64,000 bases of DNA from Roseateles subflavus (GTDB lineage: Bacteria; Pseudomonadota; Gammaproteobacteria; Burkholderiales; Burkholderiaceae_C), in contig NZ_JASVDS010000002.1 of assembly GCF_030285365.1 (NCBI RefSeq), positions 372,001 through 436,000 of the forward strand, read 5' to 3'. Shown here piece after piece: positions 55,177 through 64,000 of the stretch. The first letter of the stretch is position 1; the number at the start of each line of letters is the position of its first letter. Under the pieces are notes generated by a model that was not told the DNA's origin, ran no database searches, and saw only the letters and a program-made list of their open reading frames with translations. A program made the translations under genes and the position numbers.

Positions 55177-56256
55177 ATGCACCACCGAGCCCGTTCCCTG
55201 TCCCGACCCTCCCTGGCGCCGTTCCAGCGTCCGGCCCTGGCCTGGCTGATGGCCGCCGCCCTGGGCCTGGCCTGGCCGCATCCGGCACCGGCGCGCCCCG
55301 CGGCCGACAAGTCGGACAAGTCCGAGCGGGCCGAGAAGCCGGCGACGGAGAAGAGCCTCGGCAAGGAGACCGTCCGGGACGATGGCGCCGCGGAGAAGGG
55401 CAGCGGCGAGAACCTCGGCATGCTCCGGCAGCGCCTGGCGGAACGCCTGGCGACCAGGCCGGACCCCGCGCCCGCCGCCGCGCGGCCGGAGGCAAAGGGC
55501 GAGGCCAGGGCCGAGGGGAAAGGGGAGCCCCGGGCGGACGCCAAGACCACCAGGCACGCCGATGCCAAGGGCCACGGCGGCGAGATCCACTGGGCCTATG
55601 ACGGCGAGGGCGGCCCTGAGCGCTGGGGCGAGCTCAAGCCCGAGTTCCGCACCTGCGCCACCGGCAAGCGCCAGAGCCCCATCGACATCCGCGACGGCAT
55701 CCGCGTGGACCTCGAGAAGATCCAGTTCGACTACCAGCCCAGCGGCTTCGCGGTGCTGGACAACGGCCACACCATCCAGGTCAACCTCGCACCGGGCAAC
55801 AGCCTGCAGGTGATGGGCCGGCGCTACGAGCTGCTGCAGTTCCACTTCCACCGGCCGAGCGAGGAACGCATCAACGGCCGGCAGTTCGACATGGTCGCCC
55901 ACCTGGTGCACAAGGACCCGGACGGCCGCCTGGCCGTCGTGGCCGTGCTGCTGGAGCGCGGCCGCGACCAGCCGCTCGTGCAGACGGTCTGGAACAACCT
56001 GCCCCTGGAGAAGGGCGAGGCGCTCGCGGCGCCCGGCCAGATGGACCTGAACCAGCTCCTGCCCGAGGACCGCGCCTACTACACCTACATGGGGTCGCTG
56101 ACGACGCCGCCCTGCTCGGAAGGCGTGCTGTGGATGGTCATGCGCCAGCCGGTGCAGCTCTCGGCCAACCAGCTCAGCATCTTCGGCAAGCTCTACCCCA
56201 TGAACGCCCGGCCCGTGCAGCCCGGCTCCGGCCGGCTGATCAAGGAATCGCAGTGA
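55177..56256 (+). CDS. Alpha-carbonic anhydrase with a long charged linker
   Basis: 359 residues. A signal peptide (to about 40) is followed by about 95 residues of Lys/Glu/Ala-rich low complexity, and then a complete alpha-class domain: HWAYDGEGGPERWG, QSPIDI, zinc ligands in FHFHRPSE and VAHLVHKD, and LTTPPCSEGVLW. It converts CO2 and bicarbonate in the periplasm. The ribosome site AGGAG sets the start. The linker is unusual for the family and may tether the enzyme to the envelope. Confidence 0.93.
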   Translation: MHHRARSLSRPSLAPFQRPALAWLMAAALGLAWPHPAPARPAADKSDKSERAEKPATEKSLGKETVRDDGAAEKGSGENLGMLRQRLAERLATRPDPAPAAARPEAKGEARAEGKGEPRADAKTTRHADAKGHGGEIHWAYDGEGGPERWGELKPEFRTCATGKRQSPIDIRDGIRVDLEKIQFDYQPSGFAVLDNGHTIQVNLAPGNSLQVMGRRYELLQFHFHRPSEERINGRQFDMVAHLVHKDPDGRLAVVAVLLERGRDQPLVQTVWNNLPLEKGEALAAPGQMDLNQLLPEDRAYYTYMGSLTTPPCSEGVLWMVMRQPVQLSANQLSIFGKLYPMNARPVQPGSGRLIKESQ

Positions 56257-56325
56257 CGGGGCGGGCGCCGGCGCCGCGCGCCTGAGCGCCGCTCACCCGT
56301 CGGGAACGCTCTGCCCGGCAGCGGC

Positions 56326-58632
56326 TCAGCCCGGTGTGCGGGACTCCGCGCTGGCATGCAGCCAGCGGCGCAGCGTCAGGAAGAGCTGCTCGGCGACCAC
56401 GGGCTTGGCCACGTGGTCGTTCATGCCGGCATCCAGGCAGCGCTGGCGCTCCTCGGCAAAGGCATTGGCCGTCATGGCGAGGATGGGCAGGTGGCGGCCC
56501 TTCTCCGTCGAGCGGATGGCGCGGGTCGCATCCAGGCCGTCCATGGCGGGCATCTGCACGTCCATCAGCACGAGGCCGTAGTCGCCCTGCTGCACCATCT
56601 CGCAGGCCTCGACGCCGTCGCCGGCCACGTCCACCTCCAGGCCCGCGCTCTGCAGCAGCGCCACGGCGACTTCCTGATTGACGACGTTGTCCTCGGCCAG
56701 CAGGATGCGGCGGCCCTGGTAGGGCGCCAGCAGTTCGCGCGCCGCCTGGCCGCGCTGCAGGCCCGCGGCCGCCAGCGGCTGGTCCGACAGCGGCAGCTCC
56801 AGCTCCAGCCAGAACAGGCTGCCCTCGCCCAGGCGGCTCTGCACGCCGACCTCGCCGCCCATGAGCCGGGCCAGGCGCCGGGAGATGGCCAGGCCCAGGC
56901 CCGTGCCGCCATAGCGCCGCGTGGTGGAGCTGTCGGCCTGCTCGAAGTCCTGGAACAGCCGCGCCTGCGCCTCCTCGCTGATGCCGATGCCGCTGTCCGC
57001 GACCTCGAAGCGCAGTCGCAGGTGGTCCGGCGTCTCCTGCAGCAGCCGGGCGTTGAGGCGCACGAAGCCGTGGTCGGTGAACTTGATGGCGTTGCCGGCG
57101 AAGTTGATCAGGATCTCGGTGATGCGCTGCGAATCCCCCATCAGCACGCGGTCCAGCAATTCGTCCGGCACGTCCTGCTGCACCTGCAGATGCTTCTCGG
57201 CCGCCCGCTGCGCCATCATGCTGGAGATGTTGTCCAGCAGCTGGTTGACCGAGAACATGCCGGCTTCCAGGTGCAGCTTGCCGGCCTCGATCTTCGAGAT
57301 GTCCAGCACGTTGTTGATCACGCTGAGCAGGTGCTCGGCGGCGTCGGCCACCTTCTTGAGCCGGTCCTGCTGCTGCGGTTCGGTCGAGTCGCGGCGGGCC
57401 AGGTAGGTCAGGCCGATGATCGCGTTCATCGGCGTGCGGATCTCATGGCTCATGTTGGCCAGGAAGGCGCTCTTGGCCAGGTTGGCGGCCTCGGCGGCCT
57501 GCGTGGCGGTGGCCAGCGCCAGGGTGCGGGCCTCGACCAGCTCCTCGAGGTGGTGACGGTAGCGGTCCAGCTCCAGGGCGTCGCGGCGCTGGCGGGAGAT
57601 GTCTGTCAGGAAGCCGTGCCACAGCACCGAGCCGCCGTCCTCCAGCTGTGCGATGGCGTTGCCGTAGAGCCAGCGCTCGCTGCCGTCGGCGTTGTCGGTA
57701 CGGAACTCCTGCTGCCAGGGGCTCAGGTGCCGGGCCGAGGCGGTGAGCGCCTCGCGCACGGCCTCGCGGTCGTCGGGGTGGATGCGCTCGAAGAGGGCCT
57801 CGGCCTCGCTCAGCAGCAGCTGCGCGGGGACGCGGAAGTAGTCCTTCACCGCCTCGCTGACATAGGCGAAGCTGAAGCGCCCGTCCGGGTTGCGCCGCAG
57901 CTGGTAGACCACGCCGGGCACCGTCTCGGCCATGCCGCGCAGGCGCTCGATGAGCTGGCGCTGCGCCTCGAACTGGTGCTGCAGCGCATCGCGCATGTCC
58001 TGCAGGTGCTTGCCCAGGCGGCCGATCTCGTCGTTGCGGCCGCCTTCCAGCTCGGTGCTGAAGCGGCCCTGGGCCATGTCGTTGGCGAAGCGGCCCAGCG
58101 CCCGCAGCGGACGCATCACCCGGGAGTTGAGGGCCAGCAGCACCAGGGCCACCGAGATGAGCAGCTGGCCGCCCACCGTGGCGGCATAGAGCCAGCGCTG
58201 GCGGGTGAGGGCGGCGGCCACGAGATGATTGTCGATCTCGATCTCGAGATGGCCGATGCGGGTGCTGCCGCGGAAGATGTCGCGCTCTCCCTTGATCAGC
58301 TGCCCCATCTGGCGCTCGGGCAGCCGCATCTCGATGAAGGGGACGCCCTGCGTGGCGTCGCTCACCGCCACCCGGACGACCTCGGGGGACTTCATGATGG
58401 CCGCCACCACTTCGCGGGCGGCAACCTGGTCGAGGTTCCAGAGCAGCTCGGGCAGGCTGCTGGCGAGCACGTCGATCTTGGCCTGGAGGTCCCGCTCCTG
58501 CGTCTGCTGGGCCACCTGCGGCTCGCGCAGCCCGATCAGCAGCCCGCCGATGATCAGCGCCGGCAGCAGCAGGCCGGTGCAGACGCCGATGGCAAGGGCC
58601 ACGAACAGCGAGCTGGTGTTCTTTCGACTCAA
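56326..58632 (-). CDS. Hybrid sensor histidine kinase/response regulator
   Basis: About 768 residues: TM helix 1 (about 10-35), periplasmic sensor to about 150, TM2, HAMP, PAS (PGVVYQLRRNPDGRFSFAYV), HisKA with the phosphorylated His in MSHEIRTPMN, HATPase (NAIKFTDHG, DSGIGI, GGTGLGLAIS) and a receiver with Asp in LVLMDVQMPAMDG and Lys in HVAKP. The start is one of two consecutive TTG codons (58632 or 58635) after AGGAG. No cognate regulator is adjacent. Confidence 0.93.
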   Translation of the reverse strand: MSRKNTSSLFVALAIGVCTGLLLPALIIGGLLIGLREPQVAQQTQERDLQAKIDVLASSLPELLWNLDQVAAREVVAAIMKSPEVVRVAVSDATQGVPFIEMRLPERQMGQLIKGERDIFRGSTRIGHLEIEIDNHLVAAALTRQRWLYAATVGGQLLISVALVLLALNSRVMRPLRALGRFANDMAQGRFSTELEGGRNDEIGRLGKHLQDMRDALQHQFEAQRQLIERLRGMAETVPGVVYQLRRNPDGRFSFAYVSEAVKDYFRVPAQLLLSEAEALFERIHPDDREAVREALTASARHLSPWQQEFRTDNADGSERWLYGNAIAQLEDGGSVLWHGFLTDISRQRRDALELDRYRHHLEELVEARTLALATATQAAEAANLAKSAFLANMSHEIRTPMNAIIGLTYLARRDSTEPQQQDRLKKVADAAEHLLSVINNVLDISKIEAGKLHLEAGMFSVNQLLDNISSMMAQRAAEKHLQVQQDVPDELLDRVLMGDSQRITEILINFAGNAIKFTDHGFVRLNARLLQETPDHLRLRFEVADSGIGISEEAQARLFQDFEQADSSTTRRYGGTGLGLAISRRLARLMGGEVGVQSRLGEGSLFWLELELPLSDQPLAAAGLQRGQAARELLAPYQGRRILLAEDNVVNQEVAVALLQSAGLEVDVAGDGVEACEMVQQGDYGLVLMDVQMPAMDGLDATRAIRSTEKGRHLPILAMTANAFAEERQRCLDAGMNDHVAKPVVAEQLFLTLRRWLHASAESRTPG

Positions 58633-58843
58633 CAAGGACTCCTGGGCCGTCTGAGGCCGGTGCCGGTGCGCCGGCCGGTGGCAGGCAGCCGCCCCCGGCG
58701 AGGCCGGCGCCAGCTACCAGCGGGGATTGTGCACGGCTTCGCCGGGCAACCCGTCTTCCGAGGCGGCGGCTGTCTTGTTTGTGTCAAAAGTGCCGTGGGG
58801 AATTCCACGGAAGTCGCGTCCACCGGGGATGGCGGGCACGCCC

Positions 58844-59845
58844 TCAGTGCCGGCGGTCCAGCGCCCGGGCGGCCCCCAGCAGCGCGGGGGAGGTGGGGCT
58901 GCTGATCACGAAGCAGGGGATGGGCGCCAGCAGTGCCTGCAGGCGGCCCTTGCCCTCGAAGCGCTCCCGGAAGCGCGAGGCCCGCAGCTCCGGCAGCATG
59001 CGCGGTGCGATGCCGCCGCCGATGTAGACGCCGCCCGTCGCGCCCAGGGTGAGCGCCAGATTGCCGGCGGTGCTGCCGAGGAAGCGGCAGAACAGATCCA
59101 CCGCGCGCTGGCACACCGCGTCGCCCGCTCGCGCGCGCGGCAGCACCTGCTCCGGCTGCATGCCCGCCGCCTCCGGCAGGCCCAGCCACCGGGCGCTGGC
59201 GCGGTAGAGGTTGAGCAGGCCGGGTCCCGACAGCGCCCGCTCGGCGGAGACATGGCCGAAGCTGCGCCGCAGCAGGGCCAGCACGGCGTCCTCCTCGTCG
59301 TCCATGGCGCACAGCGTGGCGTGCCCGCCCTCGCCGGCCAGCGGGACGAGCCCCTGGGCCGACGGGATCAGGCCCGAGACGCCCAGGCCCGTGCCTGCGC
59401 CCAGCAGGGCCAGCGGGGCCTGGGGCTGAGCCAGGACCTCGGGGGCGGGCCGCACGCCGCCCAGGTCCTGCAGGTCGGCACCGCCCAGGCTCGGCAGGGA
59501 CAGCGCCAGTGCCGTGAAGTCGTTGATGACCTCCAGCCGCTGCAGGGCCAGCTCCTTCTGCAGCGCCGTGATCGAGAAGGCCCAGTGGTGGTTGGTCATG
59601 CGCACTTCGTCCCCGGTCACCGGGTTGGCGATGCCCAGGGCGCAGGCGGCGGGGCGCGCCGGGTCCCGGTCGTTCAGGTAGCGCTGGATGGCGTCGCCCA
59701 GCGTCGGGTGCTCGGCGCAGCGGTAGGTCTGCACATGGCTCAACGGCGCACCGGGCTTGTCCATCCAGGCGAAGCGCGCGTGGGTGCCGCCGATGTCTCC
59801 CAGCAAGCGCGGAAAGAGGGCCTGCGTCGGATGGGCCTGGCTCAT
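58844..59845 (-). CDS. glk: Glucokinase
   Basis: 333 residues of the hexokinase/ROK-unrelated proteobacterial Glk family. LLGDIGGTHARFAW is the ATP-phosphate motif, EVINDFTALA carries the catalytic Asp, GPGTG-type segment ALLGAGTGLGV and GEGGHATLC are substrate-binding, and GGVYIGGGIAPRM closes the cleft. It phosphorylates glucose with ATP. CAGGAG sets the start. It is divergent from the GH16 glucanase, around twin operators. Confidence 0.93.
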   Translation of the reverse strand: MSQAHPTQALFPRLLGDIGGTHARFAWMDKPGAPLSHVQTYRCAEHPTLGDAIQRYLNDRDPARPAACALGIANPVTGDEVRMTNHHWAFSITALQKELALQRLEVINDFTALALSLPSLGGADLQDLGGVRPAPEVLAQPQAPLALLGAGTGLGVSGLIPSAQGLVPLAGEGGHATLCAMDDEEDAVLALLRRSFGHVSAERALSGPGLLNLYRASARWLGLPEAAGMQPEQVLPRARAGDAVCQRAVDLFCRFLGSTAGNLALTLGATGGVYIGGGIAPRMLPELRASRFRERFEGKGRLQALLAPIPCFVISSPTSPALLGAARALDRRH

Positions 59846-59889
59846 GAAGGTCTCCTGATGCGGTGCATGTCGATGTGGGGCATTGTCTA

Positions 59890-59903
59890 TGAAACCGCTT
59901 TCA
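59890..59903. promoter_or_regulatory. LacI-type operator, copy 1 (glk side)
   Basis: TGAAACCGCTTTCA, a near-palindrome of the TGAAANCGNTTTCA form bound by LacI/CcpA-class regulators, 45 bp upstream of glk. An identical copy lies 86 bp away. Confidence 0.75.
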
Positions 59904-59975
59904 AGCTGCAAGGCCGCTGCGTTCGAACGGGCTTGGTGTTTCTACTCAGCTCGCCATGCGATCGCTTTCCGATAA

Positions 59976-59989
59976 TGAAACCGCTTTCA
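59976..59989. promoter_or_regulatory. LacI-type operator, copy 2 (GH16 side)
   Basis: The same 14-bp TGAAACCGCTTTCA, identical in extended form (ATGAAACCGCTTTCAA), about 48 bp before the predicted GH16 start. The pair spans the divergent promoter region, so one regulator could coordinate both directions. Confidence 0.75.
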
Positions 59990-60036
59990 AATCAGAATGG
60001 CGGCATGGATCCACCCGTGCCGGATGGAGACCTGCC

Positions 60037-61194
60037 ATGCCCGCATCCCCACGCGTCCTGCCCCTGCCGACCCCCTTCCTCGCGGCGTGCAGGGCCGCGT
60101 TGTCCGCGCTGTTCGCCCCGGCCGATCTGTCCGATCTGTCCGGCCCGTCCGCCCGGTCTTCCCCTCCCGCCTCGACCGCCCCGACCGCCCCGATGGCCCC
60201 GATGGCCCCGATGGCAACGATGGCCGCGATGGCCTGCGTGCCCGAATCCCCCGCCGGCTCCCCGACGCCCCGCCGCCCCGGAATGGCGGCCCGGGCGCTG
60301 CGACGCTGGCCGGCCATCGCGGGTCTGGCCCTGGCGGCCTGCGGGGGAGGTGGCGCGCCCGCTGCCACGCCGACCCCGGCACCCTCGATACCCTCGACAC
60401 CGGTCCCGACGCCCATCCCCACCCCCATGCCGACCCCCGCACCCAGCCCCCTGGCTCGCCCCGCCGACCACGTGCTGGTCTGGTCCGACGAATTCGACCA
60501 GCCGGGACTGCCCGATGCCCGGCGCTGGTCCTATGACACAGGCCGCAATGCCAGCGGCTGGTTCAACCACGAGCTGCAGTACTACAGCGCGGCGCGCCCG
60601 GCCAACAGCGAGGTGAGGGACGGCCGCCTGGTCATCACGGCCCGGCTGGAGAGCCGCTCGGACCAGCCGGACTGGGGCGGCCAGCGCTACAGCTCCGCGC
60701 GCCTGCTCACCGCGGGCACGGCCCAATGGACCTACGGCTTCTTCGAGATCCGTGCCAAGCTCCCCTGCGGCCGCGGCAGCTGGCCCGCCATCTGGATGCT
60801 GGGGGCGGAGGGCACCTGGCCGGCCCAGGGCGAGCTGGACATCATGGAGCAGGTCGGCCGCGATCCGACCAACGTGTTCAGCACGGTGCATACGAGCAGT
60901 GGCTCCGGTGGCAACGGCAAGGGGGGCGCCGTGCAAGTGCCGACGGCCTGCAGCGCCTTCCACGACTACCAGATGCTCTGGACGCCGCAGGGCCTGCGCT
61001 TCGGCGTCGATGGCGTGGAGCATGCCCGCTACGACAAGCTCGGCACCGGCCCCGCCCAGTGGCCCTTCGATGCACCGCAGTTCCTCATCCTCAACCTCGC
61101 CATCGGGGGCGACCTGGGCGGCCCGGTCGACGACGGCATCTTCCCACTGCGCTACGAGATCGAGCATGTGCGGGTCTACCAGAAGCAACCCTGA
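60037..61194 (+). CDS. GH16 beta-glucanase lipoprotein (laminarinase-like)
   Basis: The GH16 domain occupies the last 240 residues. It begins LVWSDEFDQPGLPDARRW and has the catalytic ExDxxE in GELDIMEQVG, with flanking GSWPAIWML and a C-terminal FLILNLAIGGDLGG. It should cut beta-1,3/1,4-glucan outside the cell. A lipobox (LALAAC) precedes a Pro/Thr linker. GGAGA supports ATG 60037 (385 residues), but the lipoprotein signal itself begins at ATG 60283 (303 residues); both are open. High third-position GC supports the longer frame, though the extra 82 residues are low-complexity. Confidence 0.88.
   Translation: MPASPRVLPLPTPFLAACRAALSALFAPADLSDLSGPSARSSPPASTAPTAPMAPMAPMATMAAMACVPESPAGSPTPRRPGMAARALRRWPAIAGLALAACGGGGAPAATPTPAPSIPSTPVPTPIPTPMPTPAPSPLARPADHVLVWSDEFDQPGLPDARRWSYDTGRNASGWFNHELQYYSAARPANSEVRDGRLVITARLESRSDQPDWGGQRYSSARLLTAGTAQWTYGFFEIRAKLPCGRGSWPAIWMLGAEGTWPAQGELDIMEQVGRDPTNVFSTVHTSSGSGGNGKGGAVQVPTACSAFHDYQMLWTPQGLRFGVDGVEHARYDKLGTGPAQWPFDAPQFLILNLAIGGDLGGPVDDGIFPLRYEIEHVRVYQKQP
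60174..60236 (+). repeat. Tandem 9-bp repeat in the GH16 gene, seven units
   Basis: Units GACCGCCCC x2, GATGGCCCC x2, then GATGGCAAC, GATGGCCGC, GATGGCCTG. In the GH16 frame they encode a (T/M)-A-(P/T/A) tripeptide repeat before the lipobox. A likely slippage site. Confidence 0.8.
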
Positions 61195-61197
61195 TCG

Positions 61198-61238
61198 CTG
61201 ATGCGCTGATGCCTGATGCGCTGATGCCTGATGCCTGA
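61198..61238. repeat. TGATGC-type short repeats after the GH16 stop
   Basis: Five imperfect 7-8-bp units (CTGATGCG / CTGATGC) lie in the 64 bp after the stop codon of the GH16 gene, followed by a GCGGACG run. Probably slippage-generated; no hairpin or terminator. Confidence 0.75.
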
Positions 61239-61283
61239 GAGCGGACGGCGGACGGCGGCACGCGGAGGACACCCGGCGGAGGC

Positions 61284-62459
61284 TCAGGGCGCCCGGACAG
61301 CCAGGGCGCCGGTGATGGCGTCGCGCAGGGGGAACAGGTGGGCATTGCCATTGAATTCCGCGGCGGGGCTGTTGCCGGTGTGGACGATGACGACCTTCGC
61401 CAGCGGATCCACGAAGATGTTCTGGCCGTTGGTGCCCCAGGCGAAGGAGCGCCCCCCCGCGGCCTGCGGGATCCAGACATGCAGCCCGTAGAAGGGCGCC
61501 TGAGCCGGCTGCGGCTTGTCCGGGCGCAGGGCCACCATCTGCTCGATCCAGGCCTGCGGCACCACCTGGCGGTCCCCCACACGGCCGAGGTTCATGAGGA
61601 GCAGGCCCACGCGGGCGTAGTCCCGCAGCGTGGCCACGAACTGGCCCTGCACGCCTTCCTGGCCCCAGCGGTTCTTGATCCAGCCGCCCGGCGCCTCGGC
61701 ACCCAGGGGCTCCCACAGGCGCTGGGCGAGGTATGCCGTGTTGCTCATGCCGGTGCGCGCGCTGAGCACGAAGCCCAGCACGGTGCTGACCGCGCCGTTG
61801 TAGTTGAAGACCTTGCCCCGGGGGTCCAGGGCCGTCTTCTGGCGGAGGTAGGCCCGCATGTCGGTGCGCGGTTCGAGGATGGGGTTGATGGCCTGGTTGT
61901 CGGACGCCGCGCCGGGATCGTAGGAGTTCAGCAGCTCGGCGCCCGCGCTCATCCGAAGCAGGTCCTCGACCGTGGCCGCTGCGAAGGCGCTGTCCCTGAA
62001 GTCGGGCAGCACGTCCGCGACGCGCTCCTGCAACGAGAGCCGGCCCTCGGACACGGCGATGCCCACCAGCAGCGACAGGAGCGTCTTGGACATCGACGCC
62101 GACAGCAGCCGCGTGCCCGGCCCGGTGCCCTGGAGGTAGCGCTCGAAGACCCGCTGCCCCTGGTGCAGCACGAGGAAGCCGGTCGTGCAGAAGCTGCCCA
62201 GGTAGGTGTCCAGCGTGCGGGAGGTGTCCGTGCCGCGCGGGCGGTAGCGCACCGGACCCAGCGGCACGCCCTCCGGCAGGGCCTGGACCTGGGTGGAGGG
62301 CGGCGCCTCGTTGCTGGGGTAGCGACGCTGGGTGTCGATGAAGTTGCCGATGCAGCCGTCCTGAGCCCGGGCGGGCGCGGCGGCCACCGCCGCCAGCAGC
62401 AGGGGCAGCGCCCGCGCAAGGGCCAGCAGCGGATGACGGCGGAGCGGGAGGTGGCGCAT
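61284..62459 (-). CDS. Beta-lactamase-family serine hydrolase, exported
   Basis: About 391 residues: signal peptide (ending near APARAQ), then a class C beta-lactamase/penicillin-binding fold with the SxxK motif SMSK, the YxN motif FNYNGAVS, and a late GTNG motif (WGTNGQN) in place of KTG. Such proteins are often esterases or D-aminopeptidases rather than beta-lactamases. ATG 62459 is chosen; a TTG two codons upstream is less likely. It converges on the GH16 gene. Confidence 0.88.
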   Translation of the reverse strand: MRHLPLRRHPLLALARALPLLLAAVAAAPARAQDGCIGNFIDTQRRYPSNEAPPSTQVQALPEGVPLGPVRYRPRGTDTSRTLDTYLGSFCTTGFLVLHQGQRVFERYLQGTGPGTRLLSASMSKTLLSLLVGIAVSEGRLSLQERVADVLPDFRDSAFAAATVEDLLRMSAGAELLNSYDPGAASDNQAINPILEPRTDMRAYLRQKTALDPRGKVFNYNGAVSTVLGFVLSARTGMSNTAYLAQRLWEPLGAEAPGGWIKNRWGQEGVQGQFVATLRDYARVGLLLMNLGRVGDRQVVPQAWIEQMVALRPDKPQPAQAPFYGLHVWIPQAAGGRSFAWGTNGQNIFVDPLAKVVIVHTGNSPAAEFNGNAHLFPLRDAITGALAVRAP

Positions 62460-62579
62460 GGGCAAGGGTCCGGGCGTGAGGGCGAGGTCACCATCATCGC
62501 CGAGCCCCGGCCGTCACGGGCGGACATGGGTCCTGCGTGTTAGGGATGCCGCGTGGTGTGCGCCCCTCGCGCGGCCCGT

Positions 62580-63638
<1,059 letters not shown>

Positions 63639-63639
63639 C

Positions 63640-64000
63640 TCAGGCCCCCTTGGCTTGCGCGGCCAGGAACTGGCGGTACCAGCGGGCGCTGTCCTTGAGC
63701 GTGCGCTGCTGGGTCTCGTAGTCCACGTGCACGATGCCGAAGCGCTTGGCATAGCCCGAGGACCACTCGAAGTTGTCCAGCAGGCTCCAGACCATGTAGG
63801 CATCGACCGGCACGCCCTCCTGGCGTGCCGCCTGCACGGCGGCGATGTGGCGCTGCAGGTAGCGCGTGCGGGCCTCGTCCTGCACGCGGCCGTCCACCCA
63901 GGGGTCGGGGAAGGCGCCGCCGTTCTCGGTCACCCACAGGCTGGGCACCTGCGGGTAGTCGCGGTGCAGGCGCAGCAGGAGCTCGGTCAGGCCTTCAGGA
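63640..64000 (-). CDS. GH1 beta-glucosidase, C-terminal part (runs off the window)
   Basis: Only the last 120 codons are visible. They carry the GH1 nucleophile motif SLWVTENGG (the Glu of TENG) and the conserved end YMVWSLLDNFEWSSGYAKRFG. It releases glucose from the non-reducing end of beta-glucosides. Its stop lies 1 bp before the MalK-type ATPase start, so it belongs to a glucoside uptake operon, feeding glucose to the glucokinase 4 kb away. Confidence 0.93.
   Translation of the reverse strand, partial: PEGLTELLLRLHRDYPQVPSLWVTENGGAFPDPWVDGRVQDEARTRYLQRHIAAVQAARQEGVPVDAYMVWSLLDNFEWSSGYAKRFGIVHVDYETQQRTLKDSARWYRQFLAAQAKGA

Noticed and set aside
60112-60300. Collagen-like Gly-Pro-Asp frame in the repeat before the GH16 domain
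   Set aside because: It is an alternative-frame reading of the 9-bp repeat and does not persist.

Overview
The window is dense, very GC-rich (roughly 70 %) chromosomal DNA. Gene content suggests a heterotrophic betaproteobacterium of the order Burkholderiales, perhaps the Rubrivivax/Leptothrix/Roseateles group. Pointers are a PEP-CTERM protein with a sigma-54 promoter, a CysB-type LysR regulator, a FadN-type beta-oxidation operon, a HypT-like LysR gene, class II dihydroorotase and a class A RNase P RNA. The genus is an inference. I see no insertion sequence, prophage, CRISPR array or tRNA. The only bacterial RNA gene recognised is rnpB.

Layout, 1-28.6 kb. The left edge has an AraC-type regulator divergent from an SCP-x-type thiolase and an LCAD-like acyl-CoA dehydrogenase. 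Next come a putative outer-membrane barrel, an RBBP9 hydrolase with a molbindin, a CysB-family regulator and a chemoreceptor. A sulfur amino-acid module follows: a polar amino-acid ABC importer divergent from cystathionine beta-synthase and a gamma-lyase/synthase-type enzyme (reverse transsulfuration). After a membrane protein, the PEP-CTERM gene, a glycine-zipper lipoprotein, an ankyrin protein and an HNH nuclease comes a fatty-acid degradation operon (TetR regulator, FadE-like, FadN-like and FadA-like enzymes plus a hotdog protein). It ends at a strong terminator and is followed by a hydrolase, a DUF1569 lipoprotein, an enoyl-CoA hydratase and an SGNH hydrolase.

Layout, 28.9-34.6 kb. This is the most unusual part: a six-gene block with a short HlyD-like anchored protein, a 2-oxoglutarate/Fe(II) oxygenase, a 144-residue protein with a textbook double-glycine leader, a lipoprotein, an ABC exporter with an intact C39 leader peptidase, and a membrane-anchored protein of unknown function. 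It looks like a dedicated system that makes, possibly hydroxylates, trims and exports a four-cysteine polypeptide.

Layout, 34.6-64 kb. An FAD oxidoreductase, a YciA-type thioesterase, an Atm1-type exporter, a LysR regulator and an orphan GltI-type binding protein precede a small, less GC-rich patch with a phytanoyl-CoA-dioxygenase-like gene. Then come an M20 peptidase, two small exported proteins, pyrC, a DUF3025 protein, a trypsin-like protease overlapping an FHA membrane protein, cysK, a large Tat lipoprotein, rnpB, a Gfo/Idh/MocA oxidoreductase, a Bcr/CflA transporter, an alpha-carbonic anhydrase and a hybrid histidine kinase. The right end is a glucan/glucose locus: glk and a GH16 glucanase are divergent around two identical LacI-type operators, followed by a serine hydrolase, a MalK/UgpC-type ATPase and the end of a GH1 beta-glucosidase.
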